Shown here: piece by piece, positions 9,852 to 22,600 of the stretch
How the letters are laid out: each line of letters begins with the position of its first letter
Numbering within the stretch: position 1 is the stretch's first letter
Translations under genes and position numbers: made by a program
Assembly (NCBI RefSeq): GCF_041260155.1
Contig: NC_091942.1
Coordinates: 1,622,001 to 1,686,000 of the forward strand
Reading direction: 5' to 3'
Source of the DNA: Ptychodera flava
Taxonomy: Eukaryota; Hemichordata; Enteropneusta; Ptychoderidae
Length of the DNA stretch: 64,000 nt
The notes under the pieces: generated by a model
Databases searched by the model: none
Told to the model about the DNA's origin: nothing
The model's input: the letters and a program-made list of their open reading frames with translations, nothing else

Positions 9852-12800
9852 TAGTCCGTGGGCTGGAGGGGCCCACCGTGCACCCCCCCCCCCCACATCC
9901 CTACTACATGGGTATTTTTTTGTTCTTTAGAACCTGCTGAACAAGAAAAAAGATGTTAACATTGGATATTTTGGGATGCACTACCTATCTGGGCTGGTTT
10001 TTGATTTGCATGCACCGCAAAAAATGGCGAAAAATGGGTAGGGGTAGGGGGTACTATATCCTCCCCTACATTAAGTAAACTAGCATGAAATAGCACAAAC
10101 CATACATTTTTGGAAAGCCCAGATTCTGCTCTTTATGAGAAACACCAAAATTAGCAGAATTACTTTGTGCAAATAGAATAGGACGACTTTAAATGAATTT
10201 TTTTGACAATTTTGAATTTTGTTTCCAAAAACACCATGTAACAGTTGTGATATACTTTTTATTAGCAAATTTTTGACAGCTTTTTGTGTTTAAATTATTT
10301 ATTCCCACATATTAAACAAGAAAAAAAGTGTTAACATTAGATATTTAACTATACACTACTTCTCTGGACTCAATTTTGAATTGCGGGTATCTGTATGGGG
10401 TGTGCAAAAGCTAGGGGTAGGGGTACAACATTCTTTCCTTGATGAAGTAAACTGGCTTGAAATGCCATATACCTTATAATTTTAGAAAGCTTAGATACTG
10501 GTCTTTCTAAAATGCATAAGGTTTTAGTAAAAAAATATGACGTCATAGAATTGGATAACTTTAAATCGTTTTTTTCTGGTAATTCAGTATTTTTAAGCGG
10601 AAGAAAATACGATAACTATCGTTTCCTCCCTATGAAGCAAATCAAAAAGATTTATGGATGTTATTTACTAATTGCAATGTGCTGAAGAAGAAAATAAATG
10701 TCAAAATTGGGTATTGACCATGCATTATTCTCTCTAGTCACTAAAATTGCAAGTTTTGCTACATGGGCATTTTATTGTTATGCAATGAACTAACGCACAG
10801 CCTTAAAAAGAAGACTTTAAACGCACACACATAGTCATATTGCCATTTTCTCTTCAAGTAAATAGATTATTGATGACTGTCTATTTTTATAATTTAATTT
10901 TTAAATATTTTTCTATAAAATAATTTTGATAGACGTATTTGGAAAATTGTCTATGCCTCCTTGTCTTACTTATACAGCAAGCATTACTAACAATCTATTA
11001 GGCCGAGGCTAGAGGGGGCGTCTAGCTGCACCTCCCCCCAACCCCACAGGATAACAAACCTGTAATTTTCAGAAGCCTTGGGATCCCTGGAATAAGGAGT
11101 GGGATTTTAACAGACAAAATATAGGGACTCAATAGCTGTTACGGTCATGTTTTGAAGGGTACCACAAAATCACGATTTTGTGACCCACATGGATTTTTGT
11201 CAAACCTGTCTTCTTGTACGTGATCTGCTAAGCTTACTGTTTAACATGACCTAGGTTATGGGGTATCATTAGAAAGGTGATTTATTCTTCTTGAAAATGG
11301 TATATAGCAATATGCAATATTTTCTGTAGTTTTCATGAAATAGGGCCATAATTTACCCCATACCCCAAAGTTTTATGTCACAAATTACTGTCAAAACTAA
11401 TCTAAATTCCACCAATTATTTACCTAGACATACTACAAAAGGCAATGCTGTGTATTATATTTGTGTTATTTGCTACAGGTATATGTTAGAAACTTGAAAT
11501 AAACTTTTAACAGAAAAAATATTGGGATCCTGTAGCTGTAACAGTCATATTTTGAAGGGTACCGCAAAATCACAGTCTTACTTACTCGCATTCGTTTTTG
11601 TTAAACCTGTCCTATTGTAAGTCTTCTGCTGAGCTTATTTTTAACATAATGAGGCAAATGGGGTATCATTAGAAAGTTAATTTACTCTTCTTTAAAATGA
11701 TATGTTGCAATATGCAATATCTTCTATAGTTTTCATGAAATAAGACCAAAACTTACCCATACTCCAAAGTTTTATGTCGCAAATTACCGTCAAAACTAAT
11801 CTCAAATTCTACCAATTATTTTCCTAGACACATTACAAAAGGCAATGCTTTGTATAAAATATATTTTATTTGGTACAGGGGCATGTCCAAAATATGAGTT
11901 AGACTTTTAACAGACAAAATATTTGGAATGAATGACTGTTACTTGCATATTTTGAAGGGTACCGTGAAGTCAGAGTATTACCGACTCGCATATGTTTTTG
12001 TTAAATGTGTCATCTTGTAAATCTTCTGCTGAGCTTACTATTTATTATAGCTCAGCTTTTGGGCTGCCATTGGAAAGACAATTTATTTGGCTTTCAAATG
12101 ACATATTGTAATTTGCAATATCTTCTATAGTTTTAATGAAATAGGGAGAAACCTTACCCCATACCCCAAAGTTTTTTGTCGTAAATTACTGTCAAAACTA
12201 ATCTTAAATTGTACCAATTATTTACCTAGACATTATACAAAGGGCAATGATTTGTATCAAATTTGTTTTATTTGATACAGGTACATGTTAGAAACTTGAA
12301 ATAAACTTTTAACAGAAAAATGTCCGGATGATGTAGCTGTAACAGTCATATTTTGAATGGTACTGCAAAATCACAGTATTGCCAACTCGCATACATTTTC
12401 GTTAAACCTGTCTACTTGTATGTCGCCTACTGAGCTTACTTTTTAACATAACGTGGCAAGTTGGGCATCATTAGAAAGTTACTTTACTTTTCTTTAAAAT
12501 TATATAGCGCAATATGCAATATCTTTTATAGTTTTCATGAAATAGGACCACAACTTACCCTATACCCCAAAGTTTTATATTCCAAATTACCGACAAAATA
12601 ATCTCAAATTCTGACAACTATTTACCGGGACATAATTAAAGGGCAATGGTTTGTATTAAATTTAGTATATTTGCTTTAGGCTCATGTTAGAAACTTGAAA
12701 CGAACTTTTAACAGAAACAATATTGTGATGCTGTAGCTGCAACAGTCATATTTGAAGGGTACCACAAAATCACAATATTGCCAACTCGCATACGTTTTGT

Positions 12801-15800
12801 TAAACCTGTCTTATTGTAAGTCATCTGCTGAGCTTATTTTTTTAACATAACCCGCTATTGGGGTATCATTAAAAAGGTAATTTTTTCTTCTTTGATATGA
12901 CACATTGTAATATACAATATCTTCTTTAGTGTTCAGGAAATAAGACCAAAACTTACCCCACACCCCTAAGTTTACATTGCAAATTACTGTCACTACTAAT
13001 TTCAAATTCTACAAAACTTTTACCTAGACATATTACAAAAAGCAATGATTTGTATGAAATCTGTTTTATTTGCTACAGAGACATGTCACAAATATTAGAT
13101 AGACTTTTAACAGACAAAATATTGGGAGTGAATTGTTGTTGCTGTCATGTTTTGAAGGGTACTGTAAAGTCTCAGTCTTGCCCACTCGTATGTGTTTTTG
13201 TTAAATGTGTCATCTTGTAAGTCATCTGCTGAGCTTACATTTTACTCTAACCTATCTTATAGGCTATCATTGGAAAGAAAATTTATTTTGCCTTAAAGTG
13301 ACATATTGTAATATGCAATATCTTCAATAGTTTTCATGAAATAGGACCAAACTTACCCCATATCCCAAATTCGCAAACTGCAAAGTTTTCGAACAGATGT
13401 AGTTTGCAAATAAAACTAAGGGCTGGGGTAAGTTTTTGCTATTTCATTACAACTTAAGATGATAATGCACTTTATGATATGCTAAAATAAAGAGTGATAA
13501 AAGCTTTGTAATGATACCCTACAATATGCGTTACGGATAAAATAAAGGTTGGCAGATAAATTTCATGAAACTTGTTTAATAAAATTTCACGGGTACTTTC
13601 AGTAACATACATCCTGCTATCCTTCAAACCATGATGCTAACATCTATTAAATCACAATAATTATCATGTTAATGGTATCATTCATATCTGGAAATGTCTC
13701 TTTAAAAAATAAAATAGGTTTCATACAAAGTTTGTCTTTTTTGTAGAATTTATCGAAATTAAATGCTACTTTTGACAGTAATTTACGACATGAAACTTTG
13801 GGGTATGGGGTAAGGTTTGGTCCTATTTCATTAAAACTACAGAAGATATTGCAAATTACAATATGTCGTTTGAAAGCCAAATAAATTGTCTTTCCAATGG
13901 CAGTCCAAAAGCTGAGCTATAGTAAATAGTAAGCTCAGCAGAAGATTTACAAGATGACACATTTAACAAAAACATATGCGAGTCGGTAATACTCTGACTT
14001 CACGGTACCCTTCAAAATATGCAAGTAACAGTCATTCATTCCAAATATTTTGTCTGTTAAAAGTCTAACTCATATTTTGGACATGTCCCTGTACCAAATA
14101 AAATATATTTTATACAAAGCATTGCCTTTTGTAAAGTGTCTAGGAAAATAATTGGTAGAATTGAGATTAGTTTTGACGGTAATTTGCGACATAATACTTT
14201 GGAGTATGGGGTAAGTTTGGTCTTATTTCATGAAAACTATAGAAGATATTGCATATTGCAACATATCATTTTAAAGAAGAGTAAATAACTTACTTCTAAT
14301 GATACCCCATTTGCCTCATTATGTTAAAAATAAGCTCAGCAGAAGACTTACAATAGGACAGGTTTAACAAAAACGAATGCGGGTAATTAAGACTGTGATT
14401 TTGCGGTACCCTTCAAAATATGACTGTTACAGCTACAGGATCCCAATATTTTTTTCAGTTAAAAGTTTATTTCAAGTTTCTAACATATACCTGTAGCAAA
14501 TAACACAAATATAATACACAGCATTGCCTTTTGTAGTATGTCTAGGTAAATAATTGGTGGAATTTAGAGTAGTTTTGACAGTAATTTGTGACATAAAACT
14601 TTGGGGTATGGGGTAAATTATGGCCCTATTTCATGAAAACTACAGAAAATATTGCATATTGCTATATACCATTTTCAAGAAGAATAAATCACCTTTCTAA
14701 TGATACCCCATAACCTGTGTCATGTTAAACAGTAAGCTTAGCAGATCACGTACAAGAAGACAGGTTTGACAAAAATCCATGTGGGTCACAAAATCGTGAT
14801 TTTGTGGTACCCTTCAAAACATGACCGTAACAGCTATTGAGTCCCTATATTTTGTCTGTTAAATCCCACTCCTTATTCCTGATATCCCAAGGCTTCTGAA
14901 AATTACAGGTTGTTATCCTGTGGGGTTGGGGGGAGGTGCAGCTAGACGCCCGCTCTAGCCTCGGCCTAATAGATTGTTAGTAATGCTTGCTGTATAAGTA
15001 AGACAAGGAGGCATAGACAATTTTCCAAATACGTCTATCAAAATTATTTTATAGAAAAATATTTAAAAATTAAATTATAAAATAGACAATCATCAATAAT
15101 CTATTTACTTGAAAGAGAAAATGGCAATATGACTATGTGTGTGCGTTTTAAAGTCTTCTTTTTAAGGCTGTGCGTTAGTTCATTGCATAAAAATAAAATG
15201 CCAATGTAGCAAAACTTGCAATTTTAGTGACTAGAGAGAATAATGCATGGTCAATACCCAATTTTGACATTTATTTTCTTCTTCAGCACATTGCAATTAG
15301 TAAATAACATCCATAAATCTTTTTGATTTGCTTCATAGGGAGGAAACGATAGATATCGTATTTTCTTCCGCTTAAAAATACTGAATTACCAGAAAAAAAC
15401 GATTTAAAGTTATCCAATTCTATGACGTCATATTTTTTACTGAAACCTTATGCATTTAGAAAGACCAGTATCTCAGCTTTCTAAAACTATAAGGTATATG
15501 GCATTTCAAGCCAGTTTACTTCATCAAGGAAAGAATGTTGTACCTCTACCCCTAGCTTTTGCACACCCCAATACAGAGACACGCAATTCAAAATTGAGTC
15601 CAGAGAAGTAGTGTATAGTTAAATATCTAATGTTAACACTTTTTTTCTTGTTTAATATGTGGGAATAAATAATTTAAACACAAAAAGCTGTCAAAATTTT
15701 GCTAAATAAAAAGTATATCACAACTGTTACATGGTGTTTTGGGAAAAAAAATTCAAAATTGTCAAAAAAAATCATTTTAAAGTCGTCCTATTCTATGTAC

Positions 15801-16113
15801 ACAAAGTAATTTTGCTAATGTTGGTGTTTCTCATAAAGAGCAGAATCTGGGCTTTCCAAAAATGTATGGTTTGTGCTATTTCATGCTAGTTTACTTAATG
15901 TAGGGGAGGATATAGTACCCCTACCCCTACCCATTTTTCGCCATTTTTTGCGGTGCATGCAAATCAAAAACCAGCCCAGATAGGTAGTGCATCCCAAAAT
16001 ATCCAATGTTAACATCTTTTTTCTTGTTCAGCAGGTTCTAAAGAACAAAAAAATACCCATGTAGTAGGGATGTGGGGGGGGGTGCACGGTGGGCCCCTCC
16101 AGCCCACGGACTA
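9852..16113. mobile_element. 6.26-kb giant fold-back element, 3-bp TGA target duplication
   Basis: Ends are TAGTCCGTGGGCTGGAGGGG and its complement. Inverted arms are about 2.35 kb each (9852-12206 and 13770-16113) and very similar along their length. The centre (12206-13770) continues the internal tandem repeats plus a ~400-bp unique loop. TGA flanks both sides (9849-9851 and 16114-16116). Related repeats at 52.1 and 57.0 kb show the uninterrupted site GCTGACCATT, which confirms the borders. No transposase or other long ORF is present, so it must be non-autonomous. A 3-bp duplication fits several DNA-transposon superfamilies. Confidence 0.88.
11100..13380. repeat. ~400-bp tandem repeats inside the giant fold-back
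   Basis: Six units are marked by CTTTTAACAGACAAAATATT near 11104, 11503, 11907, 12304, 12703 and 13103. Each contains TTTTGAAGGGTACC, a CTGCTGAGCTTA box, and ATACCCCAAAGTTTTATGTC. The first two and a half units lie in the left arm and recur inverted in the right arm. The others lie in the centre. Confidence 0.85.
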
Positions 16114-16262
16114 TGACCATTAACGTTTATTTATGGGCGCCGGCGAGAGGAAAGCTAAATTAATCGGCTCGGCAAGCCTCGCCCGTTAATTTTTGGCTTT
16201 CCTCTCGCCCTTGCCCATAAATAAACGTTAATGGTCAGCGCGTCGTCCGTTATTTCTATAAT
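16114..16262 (-). repeat. Hairpin end of the dispersed repeat interrupted by the giant fold-back
   Basis: GACCATTAACGTTTATTTAT at the left is inverted at 16219-16238, making a ~125-bp hairpin, followed by CGTCCGTTATTTCTATAATA. The same hairpin and flank occur at 52158-52278 and 57038-57165. Confidence 0.85.
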
Positions 16263-16379
16263 ACAAAGTTATTTCTATCGGTGACTTATCCAATATGTGT
16301 GTGAATTTTCAAAGCAATGGAAATTGCAATTTTAACATGTACACAGACATGGTATCACTCACACATGCTCTCTTTCTCT

Positions 16380-16760
16380 ACGTCCCCGTATGTCTCTATC
16401 TTTCTTTGTTTCGTCTCTATCTTTTCTTTGTTTCTTGCCTACCCGTCTGTCTTTTTCCCCTGAGAGTTCGTTTGTCTGTCTCTGTCTTCGTCTCCATATT
16501 TGTGTCTATTTTCCTTTGTTTCTGTCTGTCTGTCTGTCTCCCCCTCTCTCTGTCTCCCTCTGTCTCTGCGCCTCCCCCAATCGATCAATCTAAGGCTCGA
16601 TCGATCGATTGATCTATCTCTCAATCGATGATCTATCAACCATCTATTGAACTTCGATATATCGCTGGATCGATCAATCGATCGATTAAATGATCGATTT
16701 ATCTATCAATAGATCGATTGACCTATTTATCTATCTATGGATCGATCGATCTATCGCTCC
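16380..16760. repeat. Low-complexity TCTG/CTC and ATCGATC tracts
   Basis: 16380-16570 is a pyrimidine-rich TCTGTC/TCTC tract on the plus strand. 16575-16760 is a degenerate ATCGATCGAT/ATCTATC tract. Apparent ORFs here are repeat translation and are not annotated. Confidence 0.8.
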
Positions 16761-16872
16761 CCATGAATCGCTTGATTAGATACGTTATCAGATAATTGAC
16801 ATGTTATTGATTGCTTTGATGCGTAGTGGTTGACCTTACTCTATTATTAGTTGATTTGATATGTTATTGGTT

Positions 16873-17448
16873 CATTTGTTGATACATTATCGGTTAGAAA
16901 AAATTACTACATTATCTGTAGATTTGTTGATACATTATCGGTTAGAAAAAATTACTACATTATCTGTAGATTTGTTGATACGCTATCGGTTAGAAAAAAT
17001 TACTACATTATCTGTAGATTTGTTGATACATTATCGGTTAGAAAAAATTACTACATTATCTGTAGATTTGTTGATACGCTATCGGTTAGAAAAAATTACT
17101 ACATTATCTGTAGATTTGTTGATACAGTATCGGTTAGAAAAAATTACTACATTATCTGTAGATTTGTTGATACGCTATAGGTTAGAAAAAATTACTACAT
17201 TATCTGTAGATTTGTTGATACAGTATCGGTTAGAAAAAATTACTACATTATCTGTAGATTTGTTGATACGCTATCGGTTAGAAAAAATTACTACATTATC
17301 TGTAGATTTGTTGATACAGTATCAGTTAGAAAAAATTACTACATTATCTGTAGATTTGTTGATACGCTATCGGTTAGAAAAAATTACTACATTATCTGTA
17401 GATTTGTTGATACGCTATCGGTTAGAAAAAATTACTACATTATCGGTT
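16873..17448 (+). repeat. 48-bp minisatellite, 12 units, open in one frame
   Basis: Twelve head-to-tail units of exactly 48 bp, each GATTTGTTGATAC(N)3TATCGG followed by TTAGAAAAAATTACTACATT and ATCTGTA. Variation is concentrated in one codon-sized slot (ATT, GCT or AGT), which alternates between neighbouring units in the second half. That gives a 96-bp higher-order period. Because 48 is divisible by 3 the array is open through one frame (a 16-residue repeat with LLIRYRLEKITTLS), but there is no other coding evidence. Confidence 0.93.
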
Positions 17449-18600
17449 CGTTACTACATTATCAGTTGATTTGACATGTTATTGGTAAATTTTCACTTCG
17501 TTATCAGGTTTGATAGGTTATCGATTAGTCACTACACTATTGGTTGTAACAACCCCTCATGGAAAAAAAGGTTGACTGTCCAGATGCCAACTTTTCAATG
17601 AAAATGGGGTGACCCCCTCTTTTAGCTGAGGGAAACAAAAAAGTTGCAATACAATGTAAGCTTATTAACTGATCAACCTCTTGCAATATGTGTAATGACG
17701 ACACCTTGATATACACACATACTGTTGTATGAAACTAGTTGATATGAATGAAATTCATAATAATCTTACATAGAAGTAGAAGAATTCTAGAAGACACATG
17801 ATCAATCTGGAAAATAGGTACTATATATATTACAGCCCAAACATGGGACTATGTGTCCGAGGGTAGGTGACTGTTCGCCTGATGTGAGGAGGGCAAATTA
17901 GTCCTAAATAGTTTCCTGCCTCAAGAGTACATAATCCCTTGTTTGGGCTATTATGTTTTTATGACATGCCTCTCTTGCTCCAATTTTTCAGGTTTACATA
18001 CAAATAACAATCCTATGCTTTATTTTCATTTTAGGTGAAAAACTTATGAAAAAAAATGATTTTCATCATCGAATGCAGCATTGATATATTTGAATCCCTG
18101 TTATGCCGTTTGAATTTTTTATGCATAATCTACGTAAAACATGTAATTTGATCATTTTAAAATCCCAAAGTTGTCAAGTTGAAAATAGTTCAAGTTCACT
18201 CTTAGTCAAATGATGGTTATGTTGCCTGCAATGTCATCAACAAGTTACCAATGAATCCAATGGAGCAGACGACGTTCAAAATACAAGACATGTAATAACA
18301 TGTTTTGGTACAGAAATGCAAAAATGTAAAATAGTACCAGTAACCAAGACCTTAAATTCATTATCAATGGACCTTAATTTGTTGACAGATAAAAGATAAA
18401 AGGTTATTCTCATTCTTGGCTGCTTCAGAATTGATGAAACCTGGTAGAAAATAATTTTGTACAGAGACCTAAAAGAGAGCTTGCAGGAGCTTGTTATTTT
18501 GTGTACCTTATGTATATAGGTGTGGCAAATTTATGCAATTGCAGAATTTTTGACTTGTGTTAAACACTTCAAATAGCAGTGAGTAGAATGACCAATCTCA
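17449..18600. other. No gene recognised
   Basis: AT-rich intergenic sequence between the minisatellite and the 3' end of the HEAT-repeat gene. No ORF, repeat or RNA gene that I can support. Confidence 0.4.
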
Positions 18601-18634
18601 AAAAAGATGCTACAAAAATCATTTTTAAAACATT

Positions 18635-19642
18635 TTATTTTGGTTTTTAAAAATATAATACATATAATACAGATAATATACAAAAACATGACACAGCCAC
18701 AAGATGTACATGAAAATATTCGACAAACACTTTGTAAATCATCTCACTTCTGTGCATGGGGGAACTACGGAAAAGAGGGAAGATCTAGTCTACAATCTGG
18801 CTTTGAGAAAACATTCATTCAACATGAACAATGATGATTCTGGGAAAGGGCTGTTGCTTTTCAGAGGTTTGACTGTGTGTCCTGTACTTCCGTGTTCATG
18901 TCTTGGGTAACTGGACTAGGGAACTTTCAATTTTTATTAAATGTCAAATTATAAAATACAGCAATCACTGTAAAGAGTACAAAAATACCTATTTCTTCTC
19001 CCATATCAACTTTGTATAATAATTTAAGAATTTCAGAAATATCAGTCACATCATATTTATAGAATCTTTTCATGGTTAAAACACATATCAAAATTTAGAC
19101 CAAAATTCAGTGAACAAGATACACATCTTCAATATGTGCAATTGACAATATGATATTCTTTTATCATTCCAGTCTTTCTTATATTTCACCCTTGCTCAAA
19201 ACATCAATAGAATAGAAGTTTTTTGACACTGGGCAAAGAAGATGTTAACTCTCTTAAAAGTACAAATATTGGAGATACCAGGATAGTTTTCACTCACAAG
19301 CAACATCAACACGTCTCCTTTGAAATGGTAAATTGGTAAAAGATTAAAACTGAATCTGTTACATAGTCAACAGATTTTTTGTTAAAAGAGTCATTCTGTA
19401 CATCAGTTTGTATTCACAGAAATATTTAGTTGAAGTAAATTGCACACAAGAGTCCAGTATTTGTCAGCCGAACCATCTGTCTGATTAATGAGAGTCTCTT
19501 CCTGACCAAATTACAGATTCCATCATCTCTGAAGTCTTCCATTGACATCAATTCTGTTTGTTGGCACCGCTAATACAGCATGAATACCACACACCTTGAT
19601 GATCTCAGAGACCTACTTCTTGCACAGTTTTCATGGGTATCA
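18635..19642 (-). other. Probable 3' UTR of the HEAT-repeat gene
   Basis: Follows the stop codon at 19643-19645 on the minus strand. AATAAA signals on that strand occur at 18933-18938 and 18635-18640. Which one is used cannot be told from sequence, so the left limit is approximate. Confidence 0.5.
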
Positions 19643-22600
19643 TCATATACCAAGCATGTTTCTGGATAGATTTGGTGATGGGCTTTTCAAGGGACTTCTT
19701 GATGGACTTCTGGGTAATTGCTGTGCTCTGATTTCACTCAAAACTTTCAATGATTTGGAGGCTTCCCTGTAAATGAATTTATAAAGACAGTGTAAAAAAA
19801 TCTATTTACATAAAATGATAAAACAAGTCAGCCTATACTTTGATAGTTAAAAGTTATAACTTGGTTCTGAATCAAAGGGGTTAAAAAAGATTCATGACTG
19901 TACATTGATTACATTTTCAATTTGTCATAAAGTTTGAAGTTATTGGCACTATCCACTTACATAACTTGTCTTAGAAATTACTTCGATTGGATCACTTTTT
20001 CTTTCAGATAATTTGAAACTTTTTTATTTCTTCAACTTGAGACATCCATGAGAGACATAATTCTTATTAGTAGGAGGACAGTAGTAATGAAGTGTTACAA
20101 GTAGTATTTACCTTGCTAGAGGTCCCTCTGTTCTCTCTCTTTCTCTGAGACTTCTCATAATCTTGATGTCCGTCATACCGAGTTGTGCAAATGTACGAAT
20201 GATGTGTAATCTCACAAACTCACTGGAATCTAATTCTAACATCTCTAGCAGCATACGGATAATTTTGTCAGTCTTCATTCCCAGCACACCCTGTCAAAAA
20301 AGAGGTATAAAAACACACAACTGAGGCAGCATCTTGTACTAGCTTGATGACAAATTCTTAAAAAGACGACACAGAGGGCGCCCTGTCTAAAAAAATCTGC
20401 ACGGGGACCCCATTTTTCTTATGTCATTATTTTATCTACTTGAGCTTTACATTTCCACAAAGTTAAAGACAAATCCTGTTTAACATTTTCATCAGCACCA
20501 ACACTCCTTAATTCCAATTCTGAAGATTTCTTATGTTGATTGATAAGCAATGTTTCTTTGTCATCAATATTATGGCATATTCCAAATTAAATATATAAGC
20601 ATTATAAACATTAACAATATTACTTCATTGGAAATTTCTCTTGATTTCATAATATCCCTTCTCTGCAGTGAAAGATCTACTGGCCACAGCAATTGTCAGC
20701 ATGTGGATCTAAAATTGCCAGTTAAGATAGTAATTGATAAGAAAGTAATTGTACTTTACTCATGGCTAGTAATGTGCTGTTTAAAGCTGTATGTATGCAA
20801 GGGAACATTGTGGACACTGGACACTTCCCTTTTACATCAGAAACCATGCTATCAGATGTCAATACTGTGATTTTCTATTGAACATGCAACCAAGCCACCA
20901 CACTATGATAACTAGAAATGAAACTCACCACTGCTAGGGCTCCTTGTGCTCGGATATCATCATCGTCGTCTTCAAGTTTTCTAATTGAATTAAAAACAGA
21001 CAGAGTTCAAGCATTTGGGTAAACCACAGTCCCTCTATCCACCGGTCTGGAAACGTGGCTGGTTTCTTTGTGACACTCCGTGATATGAACCAACACACGA
21101 TTCACACCTTAAACAAAGGACACTGACAATGTTCAACTGGCCGCTATATCGATGTCGCTACCCACGATCCTATGACAGCCGCAATGTGATCGTTCAAAAA
21201 CATGACGTTTGTGGGTTGTTATTTTCAGAATATCACAAAACATTACAACTTGTTCACTTTAGAAACACTAAATAATTTATTTTTTCATTAAATGGGTAAC
21301 GTTGCCCCTCTAGATAAAGCTTGAAAGGGACCACACATTATGGTTTCATTATGATCACAATCGAAAAACAAAATGGCATGGCCATGCACTGTTCGCAAGT
21401 GTCATGGACTATTGCCCGAAATCAAGAAGACAGGCAAAATCAGCTGAATATTAACATCGACAGCTGAGTAGTTCATTACCAAACTTGTTATTGTGTTGAC
21501 ATGATAGCCTTTTGTAAAAGGTATTTACTGTGCCTGAGCGCGAGCGTACGTATCGAGAGTTCGCCATATCACAGTCCCTCTAGTGGATAGAGGGACTGTG
21601 GCCATATTGACGCTACATGGGAAAATGCTAAAATCATCAAAAATCTAAGGGCATTTCTGCAGTTGTCGTTCCTATTCTGCTCAGTTAACAGACATAATTT
21701 CACAGAATATTACACAGAAAACATATTTAGATCATATTTGGAGGCACTGACTACTAGCAGTGCAAGAGAAATGGACGACAAATTTTCCGGTGTGTTCCAG
21801 CCTTGCCTGAGCGAGCGTACGTATCGAGAGTTCGCCATATTGACGCTGCATGGGAAAATGTGCGACCCACAACGAAAATCTACATGCATTTCTGCAGTTG
21901 TCTTTCCTATTCTGTTCAGTTAACAGGCATGATTTCACAGAATATTACACAGAAAACATATTTAGATCATATTTGGAGACACTGACTACTAGCATTGCAG
22001 GAGAAGGGGGACCACAAATTTTCCGGTGTGATTCCAGCCGTTGCTTGTGCTACGTACGTCAACACACTCGCAGTGGTCAACCCCAGAAATTATCGCACAC
22101 TATCATCATTTACGATGGGATAAGGATCACGAAAAACACACACCGGTTTCAGGATATGATAATTTCTGTCTTCGTGTCGTAGATAGACGCAGAGAACACT
22201 TAATAGAGCCAAAAACAGCGAAAATTCGAGAAAAGCGTACACACAATCGGGGACTGTGGCATGCAGGACAAACCCAAGGTACGCATTATCACGTGACTGG
22301 CCCTCGTATCGCGGTTCGGCTGTGCGGTCTAGGTGATTGACACCTTTTACAATAGGCGTTTCCAGACCGGTGGATAGAGGGGACTGTGGGTAAACTGACT
22401 AATGCCACATCAACAACATTAGGGAAATGATACTATGATGACACATTGATTGTATGCTTGATTCTACAAATGTAAAATATTTTGATATTAATTCTCCAAT
22501 CCTGAAAATTTGGCATAATACTACTGTTTCCTCCATGACTTTTGGACCTGTCAACAGAGAAAGGGGGAAGATTAAGAAATCCAACAAAGACCTTGCATTA

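Larger units (their letters stand above)
21025..22388. mobile_element. 1.36-kb CACAGTC-ended TIR element with 7-bp target duplication
   Basis: Left end CACAGTCCCTCTATCCACCG is inverted at the right end (GGTGGATAGAGG then GGACTGTG). TIRs are about 30 bp. GGTAAAC flanks both sides (21018-21024 and 22389-22395). The interior has a ~233-bp direct duplication but no transposase. It lies in the intron between HEAT exons 21 and 22. A 7-bp duplication with CA termini is reminiscent of P-superfamily elements such as Galileo or 1360, offered as inference. Confidence 0.88.

Noticed and set aside
16873..17469. 202-residue ORF over the 48-bp minisatellite as a real protein
   Set aside because: Fully explained by a repeat length divisible by three. 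No start context, splice sites or flanking coding sequence.
22237..22253. Possible sixth TIR-only insertion (CACAATCGGGGACTGTG)
   Set aside because: The left end is degenerate and the flanking 7-mers agree at only five positions. It could be part of the 1.36-kb element itself.
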